Positions 7,658 through 17,431 are shown, counted from the first letter of the stretch. The stretch is 64,000 nt of DNA from Chloroflexota bacterium (GCA_005879655.1 VBJK01000078.1:8927-72926), one strand, 5' to 3'. Notes: generated from the letters alone by a model not told the origin. Made by a program: numbers and translations.

Positions 7658-8596
7658 CGCGACTGTAAGGTATTGAAGACTGAATAACTGCCTGGCGTCT
7701 GTCCATACTTGCTGAACAGTAAAGCCCGCTGTCACCGCCAGATCTGCAAACTCTTCCAATGTATACTTGTAGGATCTCTCTGTCCAGATGCTCTCTCCCA
7801 ACTTGAAAGCGATCTCGACTTCGCCGATGCGCACCACCTGATTTTTCAGACTGACCAGATGCATCTCGACACGGCTCTCACCAGGATTATAGAAGGCGTA
7901 ATGCCCAAACTGGTGCAGCTGGAAGGTACCAGCTAACTCCTGATTGATCCTTGCCAGAATGTGCTTGTTGAACTGAGCCGTTACACCTTGCGAGTCGTTA
8001 TAGGCACGATGCAGAATGTTGAAATCTTTCTTCAAATCGACTCCGATGAGCAAGCCGCCGCCCTTGCAAGCCTTTGCGATCTGTTTCAGAAACGCCTCTG
8101 CTGGCCCTGGATCAAAGTTCCCTATTGTGGAGCCGGGAAAGTAGCCCACTCTGCGCGATACTGGCTTACTTGGTGTGGGCAGCTCGAAATCTCCCGTATA
8201 GTCAGCACAAATGGGAAGTATCTCTAGGGTGGGATATGACATCCCTAGCGCTAGCATAGCCTGCAACAGATAGGCTTTCGAGATGTCAATGGGCACATAA
8301 GCGGCCAATGCTGGCAACGCATCTAGCAGTGTATGTGTCTTTACGCTACTTCCACTACCATATTCGATCAGCATACACTGGGAGCCAAGCAACGCGACGA
8401 TCTCGCCCGTTGATGCCTGCATGATGCCTAACTCTGTGCGTGTCGGATAGTACTCATCCAGTTCACAAATCTGGTCGAATAGCCCGGCACCCACTGCATC
8501 GTAGAAGTATTTCGATGGCAGTTCTTTGCTGTCCTTACTTAATCCTTGTAAAACCTCTTCACGAAAGGTGGCTTGCTCCGGCTCATAGTCGTACAA
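7652..8596 (-). CDS. egtD: L-histidine N-alpha-methyltransferase EgtD
   Basis: EgtD uses three S-adenosylmethionine molecules to turn histidine into hercynine, the first step of ergothioneine synthesis. The 314-residue length is normal. Family signatures are seen in order: LPSKYFYDAVGAGLFDQICELDEYYPTR split over residues 27-55, the SAM-binding 'IEYGSGSSVKT' near 99, 'YVPIDIS' near 121, 'FPGSTIGN' near 156 and 'GVDLKKD' near 189. The gene follows the egtB frame directly on the same strand, with about 30 bases between, so they form an operon. The TTG at 8596 is the first usable start; the frame is open a little further up but has only ATT there. egtB is interrupted, so this EgtD may make hercynine with no partner to use it. 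Confidence 0.9.
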   Translation of the reverse strand: MYDYEPEQATFREEVLQGLSKDSKELPSKYFYDAVGAGLFDQICELDEYYPTRTELGIMQASTGEIVALLGSQCMLIEYGSGSSVKTHTLLDALPALAAYVPIDISKAYLLQAMLALGMSYPTLEILPICADYTGDFELPTPSKPVSRRVGYFPGSTIGNFDPGPAEAFLKQIAKACKGGGLLIGVDLKKDFNILHRAYNDSQGVTAQFNKHILARINQELAGTFQLHQFGHYAFYNPGESRVEMHLVSLKNQVVRIGEVEIAFKLGESIWTERSYKYTLEEFADLAVTAGFTVQQVWTDARQLFSLQYLTVAQ

Positions 8597-8627
8597 CGGA
8601 AACGTACTGGCACTTTGTGGTAAAATG

Positions 8628-9859
8628 CTACACCTCTCTTGCTAGTCGTATACCCATAAACTGCCATTGCGCATGCGGTGGGAAGAAGTTGCGATAGGTA
8701 GAGCGTATATGCGAAAGGGAGGTCGCACACGAACCACCTCGCAGCACAAACTGGTTGCACATGAACTTTCCATTATACTCTCCCAGCGCACCGGCAGCTG
8801 GCTTATAGCGAGGATAGGGCGAGTATGCACTCTGCGTCCATTCCCAGACATCGCCATAGAGTTGTGCTGGCTGTCCCTCTATGGAGGATGCACTTAAGGG
8901 AGCAGGATGATAGAGACCGCTCTCAACAAAGTTTCCTGCCAGCGGAACAGCGCGCGCTGCTATCTCCCACTCAGCTTCTGTAGGCAATCTGGCTCCCGCC
9001 CAGCGTGCATACGCATCCGCCTCATAATAGCTGATATGACAGACTGGCTCACTCTTCTCGCCTGCCAATCTTGCGCTTGTACCGTTGCCCAGCCTTCCGA
9101 GAGCCACAAAAGGGGATTGGTATACCCACCATCCTCTATAAACGCCAGGTATTCTCCGTTGGTGACTAGTCGTGAGGCGAGCTGGTAGCTGTGGACAAAC
9201 TGGCGGTGACGAGGACCTTCATTATCAAAGCTAAACCCGCCTCCCTCATGGCCAATCCAATAGAGTCCTTCGGGATACGAACTCCATGCTAATGCTGCAA
9301 CAGGAACAGCTGGCGCTCGCTCTCTGGAAACATAAGCTGGATAAAGCGGATTGCATGAGAGGACATGCTTAATATCGGTTAACATCAGTTCCTGATGCTG
9401 TTGTTCATGATTAAGACCAACTAGCATGATTGGCAACAGACTAGCTAATTGCTTTTCATCTGCCCGCCCCAGGAAATTGAGCACATGCTCATCGATATAA
9501 TGACGATATTCATAGACCTGCTGTACCGTAGGACGCGAAATGAGTCCGCGTTTGGGGCGGCAGTGTCGTTGCCCAAGGGTGTTGTAGTAGGAGTTAAAGA
9601 GATAGGCGTACTGCGGGTGTAACGTCTGGTAATCAGGGACAGTCGGTATGAGGAGAAACGTCTCCCAGAACCAGCTTACGTGAGCAAGATGCCATTTGGT
9701 GGGGCTGACATCGGGCATCGATTGGATGACGTAATCTTCGGCGGTAAGCGGTTGACACAGGGTCTCGGTGAAACTGCGAACGGTTTTGTACTGCTCGATG
9801 AGTGCATGAGCAGAGACTGTGTTCCGTTGCAACGAACATTCCTGGCTATCCTTTGCCAT
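8628..9859 (-). pseudogene. egtB: EgtB (hercynine oxygenase / sulfoxide synthase), frame-disrupted
   Basis: EgtB is the iron enzyme that joins hercynine to a thiol in ergothioneine synthesis. The first part runs from ATG 9859 (AAAGGAGA upstream) and holds the DinB-type iron site: His in 'HLAHVSWFWE' and the H-x3-H of 'NHEQQHQEL'. It continues into the FGE-sulfatase-type domain up to '[12 protein letters not shown]' near 9060. The second part, in another frame, resumes at '[19 protein letters not shown]' and ends normally at 8628. Between the two, family members usually have about 20 residues containing an LYWE/W segment. That segment is missing, so a short deletion with a frameshift (about 9050-9075) is the simplest reading. 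As it stands the gene cannot give a full protein. An assembly error cannot be excluded. Confidence 0.8.
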
Positions 9860-10132
9860 CAAGGTCTCCTTTGGCAGCGTTATCCACGTGAATTGCATGG
9901 ATAGGATGACAGCTACAAGACGATGAAACAAGGATGTGCCCCTTCTCAGAGAAGCACACATCATGCAAAAACTCGGAGTTGCAAAAATTCTCCGTACTCA
10001 ATAGAGTATCATAAGTAGTTTTCCAAAATCTAGCACCCCCGTCAATAGATCATATGTTCTACTCTTTTTGCTTGGCAATATGCACGTTGTACAAAGAAAC
10101 AAATCTAAACATACAATATGTCCGTACAGCCA

Positions 10133-10162
10133 TTGCCCGTTATATGTATCATTATGTATAAT
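10133..10162 (+). promoter_or_regulatory. Candidate promoter upstream of the Na/Pi-type transporter
   Basis: TTGCCC (10133-10138) and TATAAT (10157-10162) are separated by 18 bases. The transporter ATG is 290 bases further on, leaving a long leader. Nothing else was recognised between 9860 and 10452. Confidence 0.3.
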
Positions 10163-10452
10163 TTTAGACAAAATACTTTATCGGCTGGCAAATACATAGT
10201 ATGCTTTTATACGCATATCCACACCACCAGCTCATTCCGAGCGAGAAAACAACCTGGTTAGTGACCCGAAACAGCCATACACTCATTCACTCACTACCAG
10301 AAAAATGTTATTTGACAATCTTAATGAGTCATAAAAGCATGTATCCCCTGAAAACCTATCCTTTAAGCATACCGCAGAGTACAAGGAAAAGTAGCAAGGA
10401 GCTGGCACAGGGGGTCTTAAGTACAAATAAAGAAGGCAAAAGAGGTAACGTC

Positions 10453-12099
10453 ATGTTCAACACCAATTCCCCAACCGATGTTCTGGCTGGGCTTTTGGCA
10501 GGGGTGTTCCTGCTGCTTTATGGTGTGCGGCTAGTCTCAGATGCAGTTCAGCGAGTAGCCAGTTGGCGAATGCAAGAGATGCTGACCCGACTGTCGGCGT
10601 ACCCACTGGCCACCTTTGGCACTGGCATTGTCGCTACAACCATCCTTCAGAGTTCCAACGCCACAGCGTCTCTACTCGTTGAACTGGTGAGTACAAGTCT
10701 TGTCCCTTTGAGTACTGCTATAGCGATGCTACTTGGAGCCAATGTAGGAACCACGCTGGTGGTTCAACTGCTAGCGTTCCACATTACCGATTATGGGATA
10801 CCACTCATCGGACTGGGCACAGTGATCGCTCTGTTTACGCACGACCGTCCTACTTCTCGTCGCTCTGGTCGTGTGCTCTTCGCCTTTGGCTTGATCATGT
10901 TAGGTCTGGCAACCATACAGGCAGCCGGTAAGCCCCTTGCCGCCAGCCCGATCACGGCGCAAATTCTACAGTCCCTGGCGGAAGCTCCACCTGTCCTGGT
11001 CCTGATTGGTGCTCTACTGGCTGTGGTCCTCAACTCCAGCGCCGCCTCCATCGGACTGGTGCTCACCCTAGCTGAGAATAAAGCCCTTCCAACATCTGCG
11101 GCTCTGGCACTCACGCTGGGTGCGAATGTTGGGACCACACTGCTCCCACTACTTGCCTCCCTCAATAAGGGGATGTTAGCAGGACGCCGTCTAGCACTTG
11201 TGCACAGCGGTACTAAACTGCTGGGTGCAGCTATCTTCCTGCTCCTGCTTGATCCACTGACTGCTCTCCTGCCCCAGATATGGCCTGATCCCGGCGTACA
11301 GGTAGCGATGCTCCATCTCTGCTTTAACCTGATACTCGCGCTTCCCTTTCTTCCATTCGTTGGCTTTCTCGCCCGCTTGATGGAACGACTCTTACCCGAA
11401 GAGAAGAGCGGGCAGAGCGCGGCGGTGACAGGTCCCCGTGTGCTAGATGCACGCGCCCTGGAAACTCCTGCTGTCGCTCAAGGACTGGCTACCCGTGAGA
11501 CGCTACGTATGGCCGATATTGTGACTCATATGCTTGAGCTTAGCATCCAGGCCTTTGCAGAGCAACCCGACGCCATCCAGAAGAGCATTGAGGCTATGGA
11601 TGATCAATTGGACGAGTTAAATACTGCTATCAAAAGCTATCTGACCCAGTTGGATGAGAAAACCATGAGCGAGGAACAAGCAGGCCAGAATATTACCTTG
11701 CTCTATATCATCAACGACCTGGAAGCCATTGGGGATGTGATTACCAAACGCTTTATGTATCTAGCACACCGCCGGTCACGTAATCTCGTCTCCTTTTCAG
11801 AGGAAGGTTGGGAGGATCTGCTCAGCTATCACCAGCGGATCGGCGAAGCGCTCCAGCAGGTCCTGGCGGCGCTGGCAACGCAGAATCTGATGCTGGCAAC
11901 CGATTTTCTGGCCCGCAAAGAAGAACTGCAACGGATCAAGCGCGAGCTGCATCTCAGTCATTTTCGCCGCTTGCGCGCAGGTATTCCGAACACTACGACC
12001 TCTAGTGCCATCCATCTGGATCTGCTTGATGCGATGAGTGCTATTCTAACTCACACCTCAAATATCGCTCATGCCCTGCAAGGCGAGGAGGTGCAATAA
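10453..12099 (+). CDS. Na+/phosphate-cotransporter-like protein with PhoU-like tail
   Basis: A 548-residue membrane protein of the NptA/YjbB type. The N-terminal two thirds hold two inverted repeats, each with a Ser-rich re-entrant motif (TTILQSSNATAS near residue 58, LNSSAAS near 193) and a matching GANVGTT (near residues 97 and 221). The C-terminal part from about residue 335 is soluble and helical with the PhoU pattern (DDQLDELN..IKSYL). Such proteins move phosphate with sodium and may regulate uptake. The ATG at 10453 has AGAGGT upstream; the frame is open back to 10201, but the extra residues do not look like coding sequence. A T-tailed terminator follows. Confidence 0.87.
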   Translation: MFNTNSPTDVLAGLLAGVFLLLYGVRLVSDAVQRVASWRMQEMLTRLSAYPLATFGTGIVATTILQSSNATASLLVELVSTSLVPLSTAIAMLLGANVGTTLVVQLLAFHITDYGIPLIGLGTVIALFTHDRPTSRRSGRVLFAFGLIMLGLATIQAAGKPLAASPITAQILQSLAEAPPVLVLIGALLAVVLNSSAASIGLVLTLAENKALPTSAALALTLGANVGTTLLPLLASLNKGMLAGRRLALVHSGTKLLGAAIFLLLLDPLTALLPQIWPDPGVQVAMLHLCFNLILALPFLPFVGFLARLMERLLPEEKSGQSAAVTGPRVLDARALETPAVAQGLATRETLRMADIVTHMLELSIQAFAEQPDAIQKSIEAMDDQLDELNTAIKSYLTQLDEKTMSEEQAGQNITLLYIINDLEAIGDVITKRFMYLAHRRSRNLVSFSEEGWEDLLSYHQRIGEALQQVLAALATQNLMLATDFLARKEELQRIKRELHLSHFRRLRAGIPNTTTSSAIHLDLLDAMSAILTHTSNIAHALQGEEVQ

Positions 12100-12115
12100 G
12101 GGGCGAAGACTATAG

Positions 12116-12160
12116 AAAAGCGTCGCGTGATTGGTAGTACTGATCATACGACGCTTTTTT
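12116..12160 (+). terminator. Rho-independent terminator
   Basis: Arms AAAAGCGTCG (12116-12125) and CGACGCTTTT (12149-12158), followed by T residues to 12160. It ends the transporter transcript. Confidence 0.8.
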
Positions 12161-12279
12161 GTTATCTTGGATCTCTCTATTAAACATGCTTGACCAGCGG
12201 GTGTACATCCTGAATCAGGCTGCATGTCAAGAGAAATGCCATCCCCTTGTACCTACACCCCTCTGTCAATGACCTCCGG

Positions 12280-12453
12280 CTAGAAGCCTTCGGCTTGCAC
12301 ATAGTACAACATTTGTTCTAATTCTTGTGAAGTTCCTGTACGGCCTACTACTACTTGAAAGATGACCCCTCTATGAACGACAATTACCTTTAGTGTCCTT
12401 ACCGCAAGAGCAAGATCATAGAGAGAGCATTGAACGGTACAAGCACCGGCCAT
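12280..12453 (-). CDS. Possible small protein or gene remnant, unknown
   Basis: A 57-residue frame starting at ATG 12453 and ending at 12280. The sequence has a protein-like pattern: 'LALAVRTLKVIVVHRG', then 'VVVGRTGTSQELEQMLYYVQAEGF'. There is no convincing ribosome-binding site and no family is recognised. It may be the remnant of a longer gene, because the frame upstream is open for only seven more codons. Otherwise the 450 bases between the terminator at 12160 and the ABC gene hold nothing I can identify. Confidence 0.25.
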   Translation of the reverse strand: MAGACTVQCSLYDLALAVRTLKVIVVHRGVIFQVVVGRTGTSQELEQMLYYVQAEGF

Positions 12454-12553
12454 GCAGACCAATGGTCTTCCATAATTCCTTAGTCAGCATTAGTAAAAAG
12501 TAACTTATTTTGCTCATTTACTTCACAAATGAGCTAAGAATTGGAGAAGCAAT

Positions 12554-14240
12554 GTGATACAGCTATTCCGTTTTTTAAGACCATATCGCTTTACTATAGT
12601 ACTTGTCTTTGTGCTCGTTTTCTTACATTGTAGATATAGGTATTGTGAAAGGAGATATAACATATATTATGCATATAGGCAGCTTTATGCTGCTAGTGAC
12701 ATTTGGTGGCATGCTGTGTGCCGTCATGGCCAGTTTTTTTTCGGCTCAGGTGGCCATCGGTTTTGGCCGCATCACTCGTCACAAGATTTTTACGCACGTT
12801 GAGCATTTTTCATTACATGAATTTGATACCTTCGGTACAGCATCGCTGATCACACGCACAACGAATGATACAACACAGGTACAACAGGTTCTCATTATTC
12901 TATTGAGCATGATGATCAGTGCACCCCTGATGTGCATTGGCGGCATTATCCTGGCAATCGCACAGGACCGTGCTCTGGCCTGGATTCTTGCCACGGTCAT
13001 ACCGATTGTTGTGCTCGCCATTGTGGTGATGATGAGTAAAGCAATACCGCTCTTCAAACTCATGCAGGTGAAACTTGATAAACTCAATCTTTTGATCGAC
13101 GAAGGGCTGACTGGTGTTCGTGTTATTCGTGCATTTGATCGTATCGATCATGAGCAAAAGCGTTTCGACGAGGCCAACGTCGATCTTACCAATATCGCCA
13201 TCAAGGTCAACCGCATTGTGGCAGCATTGATGCCTCTTATGATGCTCGTGCTCAATCTCTCAACGGTGGCGATCTTGTGGTTTGGTAGCATCCGTGTCAG
13301 TAATGGGGAAATGCACATTGGAGCCTTAATTGCCTTTCTGCAATATGCGACACAAATTCTGTTTGCGCTACTGATGGTCTCGATGATGTTTGTGATGCTG
13401 CCACGTGCCTCTGTTTCAGCGGATCGCATTAATGAGGTGCTACGCATGAAGCCAGAGATCAATGATGCCGCTACTGTGAAACAAGCTGGGGAAGAACGAA
13501 GCTCTATTGAGTTTCAGCACGTCACCTTTAGTTACCCCGGCGCGGAGGAACCTGCCATCTGCGACATTTCATTTCGTGCACTCCCCGGCCAAGTTACGGC
13601 AATCATCGGCGGTACCGGAGCGGGCAAATCGACATTGGTCAGTTTGATGCCACGTTTCTACGATGTCGATAGCGGCAGCATCCTCGTTGATGGCGTAGAT
13701 GTACGCGAGATGTCACAAGAACATTTGCGCGCGAAAATTGGCTTGGTACCCCAAAAGGCCGTACTCTTCTCAGGTACCATTGCAGAGAATATTCGCTATG
13801 GCAAAGAAGATGCATCGGATGAAGAAATACAACACGCAGCGGCTATTGCTCAGGCAACTGAATTTATCTCGCAGATGAAAGATGGTTTTGACGCCATCAT
13901 TGCACAGGGAGGTACCAACATTTCTGGTGGACAAAAGCAGCGCCTCTCTATTGCCCGTGCGCTGGTCAGAAAACCGGAGATTTATCTCTTCGACGATACC
14001 TTTTCAGCACTCGATTTTAAGACCGATGCCCGCTTACGAGCAGCGCTAAAAAAGGAGACACGTGCGGCCACAGTGCTAATCGTTGCGCAGAGAGTAAGCA
14101 CAGTTATGGATGCAGACCAGATCATCGTTTTAGATGAAGGGCGCATTGTAGGTATGGGTACACATCGTGAGCTGATGAAATCCTGCGCAGTGTATCACGA
14201 AATTGTTGCCTCACAACTTTCACTGGAGGAAATTGCATGA
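12554..14240 (+). pseudogene. ABC exporter half-subunit with degenerate NBD, frameshifted near its N-terminus
   Basis: First half of a heterodimeric ABC exporter. The frame from GTG 12554 (GGAG upstream) gives the usual start 'LFRFLRPYR' and first helix, then goes out of frame at about 12627. The main frame resumes as 'IVDIGIVKGD' and runs to 14240. About 13 residues between helix 1 and 'DIVD' seem to be missing, so a deletion of roughly 40 bases with a frame change is likely. The rest is complete: six-helix domain, Walker A GGTGAGKS, signature SGGQKQR and Walker B 'YLFDDTFSALD'. The catalytic Glu is Asp and the switch His is Gln (AQRVST), as in the degenerate partner of asymmetric exporters. 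Its stop overlaps the ATG of the next gene. A shorter protein could start at ATG 12603, but it would lack helix 1. Confidence 0.75.
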
Positions 14241-16129
14241 GTCTAGATCGCAGAGTACAGAGACCTAACGGACCTGGGGGCATGGTACCTGGACCCTGGG
14301 GTGGTCGTGGCGCGATGGGCATGCCCGTACAGAAAGCAAAAGATTTTCAAGCCACTTTCCAGCGGCTACTCGGCTACTTTCTGGTACAGAAATATCAGCT
14401 CTTCATCGTCATAGCAACATCAATACTCAGCACAGTCTTCTACATCATTGGTCCTAAAATTCTGGGTTTAGCAACCAGCAAGCTTTTTGAAGGTCTATTG
14501 CTGAAATTCAAGCGCGTGCCAGGTGCGACCATCGATTTCGTCTTCATCTCGCATATCCTTCTGCTACTGGCCGGGCTGTATGTTATTGGTGCAGTCTTCG
14601 GTTATCTGCAACAATACATCATGGCAAGTGTGGCACAAAAAACTGTCTATACGTTGCGCCAACAAGTCGAAGCGAAACTCTCACGTTTACCACTAAGATT
14701 TTTTGATGCGCGCACGCATGGCGAAATCCTGAGCCGTGCCGTCAATGACATGGATAATATCAGTACCACGTTGCAGCAAAGCCTCACGCAGCTGATTACT
14801 TCCGCCGTCATGGTGCTTGGCGTCATTGTCATGATGATCACCATTAGCCCTTTGCTGTCCCTAGTCGTTGTGCTCACCCTGCCACTCAGCGTGTTCGTTA
14901 CCACGGTGATTGCCAAACGTTCACAAATCTACTTTGCCCAACAACAGAGGTTTCTGGGTGAACTCAACGGACATGTAGAAGAAATGTATACAGGACATAA
15001 GATTGTCAAAGCATTTGGGTATGAGGAGCAAGCCATTGAGAACTTTCATAGGCTGAATGACAAATATTACAACGCAGGATGGAAGGCACAGTTCATCTCT
15101 GGTATTATCATGCCTCTTATAATGAGCATTGGCAATATTGGCTACGCCTTTGTCAGTGTTGTCGGTGGCATTATGGTCATACAACGAGCTATTCAAATTG
15201 GGGACGTACAGGCGTTTATTCAATATGCAAGACAATTTACCATGCCTATCACCCAGTTAGCGAATATGGCAAATATTATTCAATCGACAATAGCATCAGC
15301 AGAGCGCATCTTTGAATTACTCGATGAAGAAGAGGAAATACTAGATACTGCCGATGCAAAAGTCATTACAGCTCCCAAAGGCATAGTGCAGTTCGAGCAC
15401 GTGAAGTTCGGCTATAAAGAAGATACTATGCTGATTGAGGACATGAATATCGATGTCCAAGCGGGACAGACGATCGCCATTGTCGGTCCAACTGGGGCGG
15501 GCAAAACCACACTCGTCAACCTATTGATGCGCTTCTATGAACTCAATGGTGGGCGCATAACGATTGATGGTGTAGACATTAAGGAGCTGAGGCGAGGAGA
15601 TCTACGCCGTTTGTTTGGTATGGTACTACAAGACACCTGGCTCTTCAATGGCACAATACGAGACAACATTGCGTATGGCCGCGAGGGAGCCACGGAAGAC
15701 GAAATTATCCAGGCCGCCAGAGCAGCACATGCTGACCACTTTATCAGAACGCTACCTGAGAGCTACGACACGGTCTTAAACCAGGAAGCGACGAACCTTT
15801 CGCAGGGTCAGAAACAGCTCTTGACGATAGCGCGTGCCATCTTGGCTGATCCCGCCATCCTGATCCTGGATGAAGCGACCAGTAGCGTCGATACCAGAAC
15901 GGAAGTCTCAATCCAAAAAGCCATGACAGCATTGATGAAAGGTAGGACAAGCTTTGTTATTGCACATCGACTCTCTACTATTCGGGACGCCGATCTGATT
16001 CTGGTCATGCATCACGGCAGCATCATAGAAAAAGGTACCCATAAAGAATTACTGGCGCAAGGCGATTTCTATGCAGATCTCTATAACAGCCAGTTCACGG
16101 GACAAACTCTACAGGAGGAAGCTGTATAA
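14237..16129 (+). CDS. ABC exporter half-subunit (catalytic partner)
   Basis: A 630-residue fused permease-ATPase of the MsbA/MdlB type. The N-terminus is Gly/Pro-rich (GPGGMVPGPWGG), followed by six transmembrane helices and an ABC domain with Walker A GPTGAGKT, signature LSQGQ, Walker B LILDEATSSVD and the switch His in AHRLST. These catalytic residues are intact, while the signature has Gln in place of the usual second Gly. The partner upstream is the reverse: degenerate Walker B and switch, canonical SGGQ. Together they would make one good ATP site and one degenerate site, typical of heterodimeric drug or lipid exporters. The ATG overlaps the stop of the upstream gene by four bases (ATGA), so translation is coupled. 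If the upstream gene is really broken, this subunit may be orphaned. Confidence 0.9.
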   Translation: MSLDRRVQRPNGPGGMVPGPWGGRGAMGMPVQKAKDFQATFQRLLGYFLVQKYQLFIVIATSILSTVFYIIGPKILGLATSKLFEGLLLKFKRVPGATIDFVFISHILLLLAGLYVIGAVFGYLQQYIMASVAQKTVYTLRQQVEAKLSRLPLRFFDARTHGEILSRAVNDMDNISTTLQQSLTQLITSAVMVLGVIVMMITISPLLSLVVVLTLPLSVFVTTVIAKRSQIYFAQQQRFLGELNGHVEEMYTGHKIVKAFGYEEQAIENFHRLNDKYYNAGWKAQFISGIIMPLIMSIGNIGYAFVSVVGGIMVIQRAIQIGDVQAFIQYARQFTMPITQLANMANIIQSTIASAERIFELLDEEEEILDTADAKVITAPKGIVQFEHVKFGYKEDTMLIEDMNIDVQAGQTIAIVGPTGAGKTTLVNLLMRFYELNGGRITIDGVDIKELRRGDLRRLFGMVLQDTWLFNGTIRDNIAYGREGATEDEIIQAARAAHADHFIRTLPESYDTVLNQEATNLSQGQKQLLTIARAILADPAILILDEATSSVDTRTEVSIQKAMTALMKGRTSFVIAHRLSTIRDADLILVMHHGSIIEKGTHKELLAQGDFYADLYNSQFTGQTLQEEAV

Positions 16130-16130
16130 A

Positions 16131-16213
16131 GCATGAAAGATGGTTGATGGATGGCGGGACTGATCAGCCGCATCCATCAACCATAGCGTGCATACGTCAC
16201 TCATCTTTCATGC
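16131..16213. terminator. Nested double hairpin after the ABC operon
   Basis: An inner stem of 13 bp (16141-16153 with 16171-16183) lies inside an outer stem of 12 bp (GCATGAAAGATG 16131-16142 with CATCTTTCATGC 16202-16213). Both are perfect and share two bases at the joint. No T-run follows. It probably ends the ABC transcript. Confidence 0.45.
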
Positions 16214-16486
16214 AGTGCAGCTTGACTGCTGATTGTTAATAGATAGCATCTAGCTCTCTCAACATGCTCCAGACCAGACCTCTATAGGCAGTCCTACTAA
16301 TCCTAATAGTACTATGTCCCCCTGATATGTTGAGGATTAGAAAAACACTATATAAAGTCACCAGAGGAAACAGTGAGAATGCTCCTTGCACTGTGAGGAG
16401 CATTGTTTCTTCCTCTCCTAGAAGCTCTGCGATGAAAAGGAGCAGGAACAAGTTATACAGCAGAAATTAATAACAAGGAGAGAACC

Positions 16487-16660
16487 ATGAATATCGAGCA
16501 GATCAAGTATCAGACATGTCCCTATGACGACGAAGAAGGTATTCTACTTGTAGATGCCGAGACGGAAACAATGCCAGAGACCGACGAAGACGGTGATCTA
16601 CAATATTATTGTATGGCGGGCCATACCTTCTCACTTGATGAAGATGAGGTTTCCTGGTGA
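16487..16660 (+). CDS. Small acidic protein, possible half zinc ribbon
   Basis: A 57-residue protein from ATG 16487, with AAGGAG at 16475-16480, to TGA 16658-16660. It is very acidic in the middle. It starts 'NIEQIKYQTCPYDDEEG' and ends 'YYCMAGHTFSLDEDEVSW', so the two Cys are about 32 residues apart, with a His soon after the second. The arrangement resembles a reduced zinc ribbon (CPxD ... CxxGH), as in short proteins that carry a single metal or dock to another subunit. I do not recognise the family. It stands alone between a hairpin at 16131-16213 and another at 16710-16749, so it is probably its own transcript. Confidence 0.65.
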   Translation: MNIEQIKYQTCPYDDEEGILLVDAETETMPETDEDGDLQYYCMAGHTFSLDEDEVSW

Positions 16661-16709
16661 CACACCCCTACTTAATCCCGCGTTTGCCTTTATGACTAAC
16701 TATTTATAC

Positions 16710-16749
16710 GAGAGGCCGAGCTTTCAGCGGACTGAAAGCTCGGCCTCTC
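16710..16749. terminator. 18-bp perfect hairpin
   Basis: Arms GAGAGGCCGAGCTTTCAG (16710-16727) and CTGAAAGCTCGGCCTCTC (16732-16749) with a CGGA loop. It lies between the small protein and the convergent HTH gene and may terminate both. Confidence 0.6.
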
Positions 16750-16782
16750 TCGTACTCACCTACTAGTGATATTTTGACGGGC

Positions 16783-16974
16783 TTAATTCATAGTAAGTAC
16801 GCCCTCACCCAAGACCTTATTCAAGGTTTCGCGCTTAATACGGTAGGACTGCCTGATACGCGAATGGGGCAGCACAACCGCTTCCAGCGCTCCATGCTTC
16901 ACCCATCTACGCACAGTAGTATCATCTACACGCAAAATACGAGCTACTTCGGATACGGTTAAGAGATCATCCAT
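16783..16974 (-). CDS. Excisionase-type helix-turn-helix DNA-binding protein
   Basis: A 63-residue protein that is almost entirely one MerR/excisionase-family HTH (HTH_17): 'LLTVSEVARILRVDDTTVRRWVKHGALEAVVLPHS..RQSYRIKRETLNKVL'. The first helices are the winged HTH and the 'SYRI' segment is the wing strand. Stand-alone members are often excisionases or small regulators linked to integrative elements, but in soil bacteria they are also common chromosomal regulators. No integrase is nearby, so a regulator is more likely. It faces the 457-base AT-rich region at 16975-17431, which holds three copies of an octamer it might bind. Confidence 0.8.
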   Translation of the reverse strand: MDDLLTVSEVARILRVDDTTVRRWVKHGALEAVVLPHSRIRQSYRIKRETLNKVLGEGVLTMN

Positions 16975-17431
16975 TATAATACTCCTCTCTTCAAAGCCGC
17001 TTTCTCCTCGTTATCTTGGAGAGCTTCGTGCCAGCAGCGCACTCAAAGGTCTCGACGCCAATACTTCTGTGTATCGCAGACCAATGCTGTTCCCTGAATA
17101 GCCTACTAGATGAGCCAGACAGGACCAGTCGTTCAATCAGCCCGTCTTAACAGGAGATTGGACCCCTCATATACACTACAACTGATGCCCAGATCTTTCG
17201 CTGTTCTCAAATTTTAATACAGCAAGAGATCTCTGTAATCCCCTGATTCAGAAGATTATATGAAAAGTATATAATAACAATAAATATTTGTAAATAAAGA
17301 CAAAAAGAAAAAGGTACTTATTACAAAAAATGGCACATGTTTGGCACATTATCCCATACCCATGGCACATGATTAACAGTATTCTTTGATAAAAAAGCAT
17401 AATAGTCGAAGTTGAAGCTACCCGTGTACTA
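16975..17431. promoter_or_regulatory. AT-rich non-coding region with three TGGCACAT repeats
   Basis: No gene was found in these 457 bases. The octamer TGGCACAT occurs at 17331-17338, 17342-17349 and 17363-17370, all on the plus strand. The starts are 11 and 21 bases apart, about one and two helical turns, as expected for a protein binding one face of DNA. 17215-17330 is strongly AT-rich. The site could control the divergently placed HTH gene (starting at 16974), although the distance of about 360 bases is large. Confidence 0.4.

Noticed and set aside
16236..16451. Minus-strand frame of 71 residues near the small acidic gene
   Set aside because: It has no ribosome-binding site, ends close to a hairpin and its hydrophobic composition looks random.
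17331..17370. Sigma-54 promoter (TGGCAC)
   Set aside because: The second element TTGCA/T at the right distance is missing, and three copies in tandem suit a protein-binding array better.
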